From Adineta steineri (taxonomy: Eukaryota > Rotifera > Eurotatoria > Adinetida > Adinetidae), in NCBI GenBank assembly GCA_905250115.1, contig CAJNOI010000037.1:434001-498000 (forward strand): 64,000 nucleotides of DNA, read 5' to 3'. The position numbers and the translations under genes were made by a program. Below, in pieces: positions 46,217 through 57,219 of this stretch. Numbering within the stretch: position 1 is the stretch's first letter; the number at the start of each line of letters is the position of its first letter. Under the pieces are notes generated by a model. That model was given only the letters and a program-made list of their open reading frames with translations, was not told where the DNA came from and ran no database searches.

Positions 46217-46709
46217 TTAATGATGATTTGTTCCTCTTGAGTGTTTTTTTTGTAGCTGTTGCTTTTTTTGTTTTCGATTTCTTGTTAATTGTTTTGCTGT
46301 TCGTGATGCTACTTCGGTCCATAAATTGGGATCGGGAATATCCAATGTGCCTGGTGCAGCACCNNNNNNNNNNTAAATTGGGATCGGGAATATCCAATGT
46401 GCCTGGTGCAGCACCTGATGCGCTACTTTCACCACTTTCACCAGCATAGTGTTCAGTCCATACCTCTTGGTCATCTCGTCTGTTTGCTTTCAATGAATTA
46501 AATGCACCAAAGTTACCACGTTTACGTTCATGTGACTTAACAAGTGCATAAGCCAAAGCATCAACTAGAGCACGTTTATACTCTTCAGCGCTAACATCAG
46601 ATGATCTTTTTTTGATTGCTCGAGCATCAACTTTATTGTCGATGAGAAAACCAGCTAAAACTAATAATACTGCACAAATAACATTTATTGTTCTAACTTG
46701 GACTTGCAT
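46217..46709 (-). CDS. secreted WTE-repeat family protein, copy C (split by assembly gap)
   Basis: The leader and pro-like region match copy B. A ten-N gap at 46364-46373 splits the gene, and the same 42 bases lie on both sides of it. Counting the duplicate once gives an open frame of 147 codons (146 aa) through to the stop at 46217. The apparent frame break is therefore probably an assembly effect. The middle is short (SASGAAPGTLDIPDPNLWTE), followed by VASRTAKQL and a basic Lys/Gln-rich tail that reads a different frame from copy B's Lys/Thr tail. Confidence 0.55.
46322..46415. repeat. 42-bp exact duplication flanking an assembly gap
   Basis: 46322-46363 and 46374-46415 are the same 42 bases, separated only by ten Ns. 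Unmerged contig overlap is the simplest reading. Confidence 0.9.
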
Positions 46710-46789
46710 CTTGGATGAAACCGTATAATATTATAATAGTAAATATAATAGCACCTCTTTTCGTCTTGTTTGATTGAAATGACTTCATG

Positions 46790-46797
46790 TATTTATA
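46790..46797 (-). promoter_or_regulatory. TATA box, WTE copy C
   Basis: TATAAATA on the minus strand, 81 bp upstream of the ATG, as in the left copy and copy A. Confidence 0.6.
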
Positions 46798-48480
46798 CTA
46801 TCATTGTCGTTTGTTTTTTTCTAAACCATCCCCCACACATTTTTTTGCTAGTTTTTATCTTTTTTGTCACATAAAAATACTTTGAAAACAAGGAGAGAAA
46901 GACTGTATCCGTTGGTGTACAGTATTAGAAAAATATCTCATAAATCACTGAAGCATATCAGACTTTTTCTTCATTTGATTTTGTCCATGTGGTAGTCTTT
47001 GTAATCAAAGGAGACAAGCTCAACGCAAAAAATAAAATGAAGGTCATTAGTCCTGTTTTTCTTCTTTACATCAAGACATGTACACCTTTTTTTTGTCATG
47101 AAGTTTATTGATGCATTCATCTCGAAGATGGTAAACAAAATTGTAAGAATCTTTATTTTGATATCGACAGAAAAAATATTTGTGAATAACATAAAAGATG
47201 AGAAAAACAGAAGAGTTTTATCTAAATTTTATTATTTGAGTTGATATGAATCACTTTCATAATATCATCTCATATATTGAATCTGAAAGTGATAGTTGAA
47301 AATGAATCTAACTAATTTTCATTTCCTTGATTATCGTTCATTCAGTATCTTCAAATATTTCATTCTAACTAAGTTTGTCATTAAATGATCGATTAATCTT
47401 GAATAATTCGTTATTTAACTATATTTTGCAATCGAGTAAATGATAAAAATATTTTTCGGTCCAATCAAATAACATATTACGTTTAATTATAATATATGAC
47501 AAAAAAATACAGGTACATGTTCTCAATGAATCATATTCAAACGTCTACAAATTATATAAATGCATTCATAACAGACATCCTTATTCAATATCAAAAGTCA
47601 ATAATATCTTTCGAAAACAAATCTTATATTTCTTTTGAGAATTTATATCAAAACAATTCATTTTACTGTTATGTTGATTTTATTTCTTAGTTATTGACAA
47701 ATGAAATTAACAAATGTTGATAACTTTTGATCGGTATGATTTATATTCTATTTTATATGATTTTTGTTTTGTTGACTAGAATAAACTTATTTTAACAAAA
47801 TATGTATTATATTCATATCTGTGTTTATTAGTATTTTCTAATTCGTATAATTACAAGTATGAACTAACATAAAATGTGAATTGTTTTTTGTTTGAATTAA
47901 CGTTACAAATAATAAATACAAAAAAATCGTTGAAATCCAGCTTATCAGTGACAACAAGCCATTTTTTCTTTCTTTTTTATATATGATTTTTTTTTGATTA
48001 ATAATTTATCTATGCTTTTTTATTTTGTGATTGACAGAACATGTACGAATAAGTCACATACATATTGGCTACGAATGACTGAATATATTGATGACCATTA
48101 TATTTGCTCGTATTCGTTTTTATTTTTTTATTACTGATTCGTGTTGTACTTAATGCACATTTAATTATAGCAAAATCATTTGATCTATAATTTTATGCAA
48201 ACTAATTTACGGATTAGATATTAATTTCTAGTATGAAAAATAAATACTTAATGATGTATAATTTATTGATAAAAAAAAAACTTATATGATTATATTGATT
48301 GTAACATGTTCTATTCGATGTACTTAACTAAGAATATCTCAACTATTAAACTAATATAAAATTTATCTAAAAATAGTTTATGATAAAATATCATGGAACA
48401 AATCAATATTTTCGTATATATTCTTTGATTTTCTCTATATTGTTTGTTAGTCGAAGACATTTATAAAAGATAATATTATT

Positions 48481-48881
48481 ACTATCTAAGTACTTTATAT
48501 ATCAATGAAAACTTGTAAGATAATTTATTAGATTCTGAAGTATGTTTTAGTAACCGGTATTGCGAAAGAAATTCAATATTTCATACTTAAGATATCGGAG
48601 AATGATAATCTCCTGTTTTCCTATGTGTTGGTGATGTTGAATGTTAACAGTCGGAAATCGTTTATCATCAGTAAAATAAGCGATTAATTAGTTTTATCTT
48701 GCATTATCATTGCATAATCTAGCTATATATATATTATAAATCCATTGATTAAGTCATTTAAGATAGTATAGGAAATATTTTATTGAAATTATATAATTAA
48801 ATATTCACTTGTGCTACTTGTAGTTGAAAAAAATTCATAAGAAATGTATTGAGTCGTTCTAGAAAGAAAACAAATTTTGAA
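48481..48881. other. spacer between repeat array and SLC7 gene
   Basis: AT-rich DNA beyond the visible end of the duplication. It should hold the SLC7 3' UTR. No other feature. Confidence 0.45.
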
Positions 48882-51066
48882 TTATATTTTTTGATTTGTT
48901 TTTGCATTACTTATGATATTTAATTCTATTTTACGATAAACAAATGGATAATAAAATAGTAAACCAGATAGAATAATAGCAGAAGCAATAAGAAATCCAA
49001 TATCTGGCTGTGCAATGACAGGTCCAATTACCAAATAAGCTGCAATTAAAATTATTATAATAACGAGTGGTATTGGAATCTGAAATAGATCGAAAAGTCT
49101 TCATTTGTTTTTGAAAACATATTATTCTTTTTACATTAATCACTCGATCAGCATTCTTTTTTGTATATTTACAAATAAGTGTCGCTAAAAATGTTAATCC
49201 ATAAAATATCCATGCAGCAAAACTGAAAAAATCAATCAATGCTTCGATATTACTTGGAAGACATAATAGTATTGCAATAGAACCCTTAAAAAAAATGAAA
49301 ATATTATCAAACAATTATTCATTAATTTATTAACCTGAAGAAAAACTGTAGGTATTGGTGTCAATCTTGTTTTATGAATACAGGAAAATATTTTAGGTAA
49401 ATATCCATATTGAGCGCCAACTAAACAGTAACGAGAAGCTGCATAAAGACTACCATTGCCACCACCCAATGCACTAATTGATATAAGAATAGGTAGAGCA
49501 CGTACAGCAGGTCCTAATACAGCTTCACCCCAAGTCTATATAGAACTAACAGATAAAATATACAATAGGTTGTTTTTACATACTACTGCAACAGCATTTG
49601 AGCTAAGTAATGCTGCTTTGCTCATTACAGTAAAATAAGATATGTTCGTAAAAAGATAAAGAACAATCACTGATGGTAATGCCAATGCTATAGATAACCA
49701 TAAATTTCTATTAAAATAATTTTATGATTGATTGATTGATTGATAAATTTGTGTTAGATTACCTTTTAGGATTTTTCAGTTCTTCTGTTACAGAATTCAA
49801 ACTATTCCATCCATCATATGCCCATAGACCCGAATAAAAAGCAAGTGCAACTTTGAAAGGTTTGGTTGTTGTACCTATTCTAGATAAAATTAAGCGATTT
49901 TTCTGTATACATCATTATTTAATTCTACCAGCGAAACTATTTTGTAAATTTTGTGTATGTCCTAAAATTTAATATTATTTTTTTTTTGATTTTTCTTCTT
50001 ATCTAATAATAAAACAAACCTTGTCCAAGTCGTATAATACCAATAATAATGACTGTTAAAATAGTTGCTACTTTACAAATTACAAAAACAATATTTAATC
50101 GATTAGCAGCAGTCGCACTAATTGAATTGATATTGATGAGCATGACTTTGAAGAGAAGTGATGCTACTTAGATCGATAAAAAAGTATAATAAACATACGA
50201 ATTGTAAAAACAGCAGTCATTTTGACAACTTCAGGTGAAGGACCACAATCTAAACAAGATAAATACATAAATATATATATATTTGAAAAGATAATTAATT
50301 TACCAATCATAATACCAGATAAAAAGTATTGAGAAAAAGTAAGTATAAGAATTGCAATACTTGCTGGCTTAAGAATAAGTGTACTGGTCCAGCAGAATTG
50401 ATAAGCTAATATTTCACCGATACGTTCATGAACTGAACCAATACCTGTTGATATAGATATTCAATTATATTATTTCTGTTAGATTAAAAAATATATAAAA
50501 GTACAACACCTTCTTTCATATAAGCTATTTCTGCACCATTTCTTGGTATTACTGTACCAATTTCTGCATAACATAATGCTCCTATAAATCATAATAAGAT
50601 ATATCTAAAAACTACGATATCCAACAATACAAACCAAGTAAAGAAACTAGGCCACATGAAACCCAAATAATCAAACATAAACCAACGGATTCTGTTTCAC
50701 GTAAAACACCTTTAGGTGAAATAAAGATACCCGAACCTAGAAATAAAACATTTTCATATCAGTATACAAACGAATCACATATTTATTTTTACCAATAATA
50801 ATCCCAACAATAAAACTAACACCTGAGAATAAACCCAAATGTCTTTTAAGTGTGACTTCATCAGTTTGTAAGACACCATCTGATGTGTTCGATTTATTAG
50901 TTGATACATTAGTCGTTGAATATTGGTGTGAAACAATCGTTGAGCTGCTCTGACGTCGATAAACAGAATCAGTATCAGCTAGAAACAAAAAAGATTGATC
51001 ATAAATAGTCTTATTAAATGTTATCGGTTAACCCATAGATGCATTTGATGAAGTATTTGTTGCCAT
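48882..51066 (-). CDS. SLC7-type light-chain amino acid transporter
   Basis: About 13 exons with short introns, start at 51066 ([11 protein letters not shown]), stop at 48882. Recognisable family segments in order are [107 protein letters not shown] and [18 protein letters not shown]. About 12 membrane helices are expected. The DCGPSPEV loop keeps the Cys that in LAT/b(0,+)-type carriers forms the disulfide with the SLC3 heavy chain, so this is a light chain of a heteromeric exchanger. Substrate type (b(0,+), L or y+L) cannot be fixed from sequence by eye. It lies downstream of adenylosuccinate synthetase on the same strand. Confidence 0.9.
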
Positions 51067-51603
51067 ATGAAGTTCACAATGTTTATCATATGAAATGCAC
51101 GATTTAAATATATATATTATCAACATTCAACATTTCTTATGATAGAATAAGATTATATGACCTTTTTCTTTTAACATTTCATTATCTATACAAGACGAAT
51201 CAAATAAAATCGATCACGACATATATCTAATAATAGGTGTTCCTGTTGAACTTTTACATCATAATCATGACTCAATCATAAAGTTAGAAAGAAATATCAT
51301 TTATTCTATTATCTGTTAATCATTTGCTTTCAAAACGAAAGTCTGAACGTATATATATCTCTTCTGATTAGTTAATAATAATTATATATTCATATTTTGA
51401 TAGAAATCAAAATATTTATTTTATTTATGAGATACAAAACAAATAATGTATGCACTACTAAGACAAAAATAATTGGCATGCAACTGAAAAATCGAAAAGC
51501 ATGAAAAGTTCTTTTTTTTCGTTGTTTTGGAGAGAATAGAGTGGAATGATCTGTAGTTCAAATATGATTCGTTGTTGTAAGTTAAAAAACTAATTTGAAA
51601 TCT
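51067..51603. other. spacer between SLC7 and adenylosuccinate synthetase
   Basis: 537 bp, AT-rich. It holds the SLC7 promoter and the 3' end of the upstream gene. No other feature. Confidence 0.45.
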
Positions 51604-53836
51604 TTAGAAAACACGGATCATTGCCATACGATCTTTACCAACACCAATCCATTTGACTATTAAGAAAGAAAGAAACAAATTAAGATAAATTATTAAATAG
51701 TTATCGATAACGAACCAGGTACACCAAGAAATTGTTCAATAAATTGAACATAAAGACGAGCATTATGTGGAAGTGAATTAAACGTACGACATTCAGATGT
51801 TGAACGTCCACGCCAACCGGGGAATGTAACATATTCAACCTCAATATCATGCATTGTATCGACAGAGGCTATTAAAAATAACAATAAAATTTATATCGTT
51901 TCTTTTTTCTAAAAAAAATGCAAACCAGGAAAACTTGGCAATTCAACACCATTTCGTTTGTATGTTGTCGCAACTTTGATTTCAGCTAATTCATCAAGTG
52001 TATCAAGTTTTGTTAAACATAAAGCTGTAAAACCATTTATCATAGTTGTATATCGAAGTAAAACAAGATCAAGCCAACCACAACGACGTTTTCGACCTGT
52101 TGTTACACCCCATTCACGACCACGTGTTTGTAAATGTTCACCAATTTCCTTTATAAAATATAGATATTAACGAAATTTATATTAATTTTCTATTTACATT
52201 TCGAAGTTCAGTTGGAAAAACACCATCACCAACACGTGTTGTATAAGCTTTAACAACACCATATATATCACCGATATATTTAGGTGCAAGACCAAGACCA
52301 GTACATACACCACCAACACTACAATTCGATGAGGTTACATATGGATATGTACCTAAAGAAGTAAAATATCAACATTAACTATCTTTACAGGAAAGTATAC
52401 TGCTATAAAATAGAATACCAAATGAGAATTTCATAAGTAAATTATTCTCATACAGATTTTAGACAGTATATCTACAGTAACAAATGCATTGCAGCAGAAT
52501 TAATCGTACTCGAATACCGTGCATATTTCCCCATTAGATAACGCGCAATGGAAAAAATTCGATTTGCACCGGATTAGTACTGTAAAACCTTCGTTATCAT
52601 GTTTTTATATTCCTCTTGTGACTACATTTTGATCAAATTATTTCTCTCCTTTTTTCAAACTACTTTCGAAATAAATGAATTTGATAAACTTACCGAAATC
52701 AATATCAAGCATGGTAGCATTTGCACCTTCGACGAGAATTTTTTTTGAACCATCAAGAATATTTTGATTCAAATAAGCGACTGTATCAATAATCATTGGA
52801 CGAAAATATTCCGCAAGTTTTTTGAATTGTTCAATTGTTTTTTCAATATCAAGATCCAAATCAGGAAATGTTAATTTATAATAATTATAAAGATTTCGTA
52901 ATCTATTTTGTACAAGGAAAAGAAAATATTTAATAATATATAGAAAAATTAATAATAATTCACTTTTCGGTAAATATGGAAAAATCACCAATTAAATCAA
53001 TTGCTCGAATACCATTTCGTGTAGCCTAAAAAATTCTAATTATTAATTTAATTGTCCGAAAAATTAAATAGCCATACTTTTGATGAATATGTTGGTCCAA
53101 TACCTTTTTTCGTTGTACCAAGGCTATATGAAATAATCAAAAATAATGATTCAATTTAATTAATTATGGATACTTGCCTACTGGTTCCACGTCCTCGTTC
53201 AATTAAACCATCACTCATTTTATGAAAATCAAAAACTAAAATTTTCGAAATCTATCGTTATTAAAACTGAGACAAAAGAAAATATGTCATATCTACCAAG
53301 ATGAGCTCGATCTGAAATCAATAATCGTTGTGACCAATTCGTAACACCACGAGATTCATTCTTTTCAATTTCTTCCACTAATTCAGGTAAATTAACCACA
53401 CAACCATTACCTAAATCAATTATTTATTTACATCGAGCTTTATTTTATTTATCTACCAATGATATTAACACAGTTTTGTAAATGAAAACCGGATGGAAGC
53501 ATATGAAAATCATATTCTACACCTTCAACAACAACACTATGTCCAGCGTTATTTCCACCCTGAAATAAATTACATAATAAAAACTCATGAGAAATTCAAT
53601 ATAATTTACTTGACATCGACACACAATATCGGCTTCAGATGCTAATAGATCAACTAATTTGCCTTTTCCCTAAAGAGAAATTACTTTCTATCGTAAAAAT
53701 ATTCATCGTTATTTTTTCATCTATTTACTTCATCACCCCATTGCGCACCGAGAACGATAGCAACCATCGATGGATTTGGAAAAGGATGTACAGCTGCACT
53801 GTTACGTCGATTTGCTATTGCCGGACGAGCTGTCAT
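51604..53836 (-). CDS. ADSS: adenylosuccinate synthetase
   Basis: About 12 exons, start at 53836 ([13 protein letters not shown]), stop at 51604, roughly 440 aa, the usual size. Catalytic and binding motifs are all visible: QWGDEGKGK (P-loop, split by an intron after GDE), [73 protein letters not shown] and LTKLD. The enzyme joins IMP and aspartate using GTP, the first committed step to AMP, in the cytosol. The short N-terminal extension before [10 protein letters not shown] is as in animal ADSS. A 340-nt intron after DIDFG is longer than the others. It is divergent from PEX14. Confidence 0.96.
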
Positions 53837-55663
53837 TCTGTTATTTTTAAATCTATAGAATAAGAAAAAATCCATATTATATTTATTTAGAAAATAAATA
53901 TATCCATAAATAATAATTTTATATAAGAAAGAATATCAAAAATAAGGATATATACCTAGATGATGTAGAAAAAACTTTATTTTATTACATATTTATATAA
54001 TAAATAATTCAACCAGGCAATTTGTTCCATTATCCGTAAATACTTCTTATAGATATATGCTGAACTCCGAAAGATTACATGTATTGACTAGACAAAATCG
54101 TCCAAACTACTGGATGTAGGAATGAAAAATCAAAGGCTATCATATATAATAATCCAGTATATGTCGTGCAAATCCAACGAGCATTTCTTCTTTTTATGAT
54201 CTAGAAAAAATCAAAAAAATACATTTAAAAATCATTTTATGAATGTAGTTATATACGTGACGTTATGCAAATCGAAAAATACGTGATGGAACGATTACTA
54301 AGCGTAGAGTAAATATGATTTTAACCTCGTAAGATTTTTTAAAGCTATTTTAAGAAAATATGAATAACTATGATGAATCTATTTTTTTAGTGCGTATTAG
54401 AACAATAATACCGGAGACCTCTATTAAATTTTTTATTGATTAATTTTATATCGAATAGAAATACGAATGAGTCATATAGATAGATAGATAGATAGAAATA
54501 GCTTATCTTCTTCTTTCTACTGTTCCCTTCTCAATTTACCAAAAGAATATCATATTCTGTTTTTATAATAGATGAAATTTTATAAGATATACTATTTAAT
54601 AATTCAATTTTGTTTTATAATGACATTAACAAGTAACTCATTGACTCAACAGAAATTATACTTCAAAGGATAATTCTGAAAAAGAAGAATATCAAGTTTC
54701 AGTATATCAATAAAAACGAAAATATGTTCTACTAAGTCATAACCCAAATCAAATCAATCGTTATAAAATCTGAACAAATGTAGAAACACCTCTCAGATGA
54801 CGACTATTATCATATGGAAGAATGAGAATTCTCAGTATTACGTTGGTTCTCTAGTTTCCAATGGTATTCTTTTGTAAATAGATGACAGACGAGTTTTCCT
54901 ATAAGGGAATAATTTCTTTCGTTTTAGTTAAGGAACTGCAAAGTGGTCCCGGTACCAAGACTAAAATTGTCAAATAATTCCTTAATGTTTTTATCAAGTA
55001 TGAGACTAGAGATTTTCTTATTTTTTTTCTCTAATTAAAAATTGACAAATGTGTTATTTTATAGTTCAAGAAAAACCGTATAGATTGAATTTACAATCGA
55101 AAAAGCGAGAATTTTCATGAACTTCATATTTGTTTTGCATAGATGAAGACAACACCAGACTTATTCTTAAGCTTTCATTAAGACCCAGACTAAAAAAAGT
55201 GATTTTGCAGTTCCCTAGTTTTAGTGTTTATCTTTAAATAATTGTAATAACAGAAAATCTTTTCAAATACATCCATATAGTTTGAATATCTTTATTAGAA
55301 ACAGATATATGAATCTATAAATAATGTATTTACATTAAGCATTAGTATTAAGATTTTGTATATGAAAAGAATAGAAGTAGATAAAGAAAAAACTTAATTA
55401 ATATACCTATAAAATTACATGTGTTCATAAGAGATTCCAGTCGCATATTAATTCAGTTCTTTGTAATCTGAACATAAAAGCATTAGCATTAAGACTAATT
55501 CGATACTGGTATTTAAAAATAGATATTAATTAAATAAGATTACATACAGAGTAATTCAAAAGGGATTAGTAAATAGAAGGACTATTATTCATTGTAATTA
55601 AAATTTGAATAAAAAAAATTTTGTTCACTGAAATGATGAATTGGTTTCTAGGTTTTAGATAAT
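53837..55663. other. divergent intergenic region, ADSS / PEX14
   Basis: 1.8 kb AT-rich with a short (GATA)n tract at about 54477-54496. Promoters of both genes must lie here. No gene is supported. Confidence 0.45.
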
Positions 55664-56605
55664 ATGACAGAACAAAGATCAACATCTGACAATGTTCGAT
55701 CAGAATTGGTATGATGAACTAAAGATAAACGGAAGGATTTTGTTATATTTTTGAAAGTATTCAGCACGTACTAAAATTATAATTCTAGGTTGATATAGCA
55801 GTTGGATTTTTAAAAAATCCGAAAATTGCTAATGAACACATGGAACGAAAACGTGATTTTTTACAAAAGAAAGGTTTTAATTATATCCATCTGATTTGTT
55901 TTCAACAAAAATAACTTGTTTTAGGTCTTACTGATTCTGAGATTAATAATGCATTTCAACTTATACCTCCACCAGGTTAATTTTGCTAATAATAAAATCA
56001 AAAATTATTCTCTTTTTCTTATTGATAGAGATAACAAAACAAATTACTTCTAATCAATCAACATCTTTTCTTTATCGATTTTTAAAAGATTTAACAGTTG
56101 CTGGACTTTTAGTATTTATTATTAAATTAATTCAAAGATCATTTCATTCAGTAAGGAAACAAACAAACAAATATAATAGCAAATAAATCATCAATTCTAG
56201 AATCATTCGAATGAAGTAAATGACATAATAAAAAATCTTCAAAAATCCATTCAAGATATGCAAACAAGTGTTACTAAACTTGAACAAACTACTGATCTAT
56301 TAAATTTAAACATAAAAACTTCAAATACGAATCAATCATCATCATTATCAATCGAAGAAATTAAACAACAAGTTCAAGAATTAAAACAATTATCTTTAGG
56401 TCGTTTACAATTTCCACAAGTTTCATTATGGCAATCGAATGTATGTTAATTTATTTATTTCAAACAAGTAAATATTATGTTTTTTTTCTTATAGAGAAAT
56501 AAATCCAATCTAACAACTACAGATAGTGATAATGATGGTATTATTGTTATATCAGAACAGGATAAAAAAAGTGACGATGAAAATCTATCATCAAATGATA
56601 ATTAA
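55664..56605 (+). CDS. PEX14: peroxin-14, peroxisomal import docking protein
   Basis: Six exons (55664-55708, 55789-55873, 55925-55975, 56029-56150, 56201-56440, 56495-56605) give 217 aa. The conserved N-terminal helical domain that binds PEX5 and PEX19 is clear: VDIAVGFLKNPKIANEH, RKRDFLQKKGLTDSEINNAF, with the usual Phe/Leu spacing. One hydrophobic helix (TVAGLLVFIIKLI) is followed by a coiled-coil region (NDIIKNLQKSIQDMQTSVTK) and an acidic Ser/Asp-rich tail. This is the standard PEX14 order. The protein is shorter than human PEX14 because the C-terminal low-complexity part is reduced. Confidence 0.92.
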
Positions 56606-57219
56606 TTATTTTTTTGTTATTGTTGCATGTTAACACTTTCTTATTTCTATTAAATGATGGTTTTGGGAAACAAAAGTTTTTGACATATTCGAGTTTATAC
56701 AAAGGATAATAATATAATCTTATTTACATATCTATTATACATCAATGCATTTCGATTAAAGAAAAATTGAATATTTATAATAAAAACAACCAATTTATTT
56801 TATTCTCTATTGATTAACTAAAAGTTGATGCTGAATATTTTTCTCATTAACCAATAAAAAAATTTTGATTAAAAAAAACCCAGAGAAAAATGTATTCGTG
56901 AAAACATAGAAACTTACTTTTCTTCTCAAAGAATACCTTCTGCGCTTAACAAAAGAACGGGGAAAAATATACTATCACGGAATATGATTTAAAAGCTGTT
57001 GCTCATTTAGATAGAAATTATTCGGAATCATTGTATAGACTAATAGAATCGATTTCTGTCTGTTACGAAATATAAATTGACCATTTTAATTTTATTGAAT
57101 ATTATACTTCATGTATCTGGCAATCGTTAAAATTAACTAATTAAAAATAATCATAAATAGCTGTACAATAAACATGATAAAATATGAATAAGTTCAAAAC
57201 AAATTTTCTTTTTTTTCTT
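56606..57219. other. convergent spacer
   Basis: 3' regions of PEX14 and of the minus-strand gene ending at 57220. AT-rich, no gene. Confidence 0.45.

Larger units (their letters stand above)
40725..48480. repeat. tandem triplication carrying the WTE family (right arm)
   Basis: Three head-to-tail units, each with one minus-strand WTE-family gene and homologous 5' and 3' flanks: about 40725-42850, 42850-45400 and 45400-48480. Unit junctions recur at the same point, near AAAACCCTTGGTATTAG at about 42852 and 45399. The full middle unit is about 2.55 kb. The outer part of the third unit (47400-48480) is shared with the left arm at 16950-18100 in inverted orientation. Many substitutions and indels separate the units, so the expansion is not very recent. 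Confidence 0.82.
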
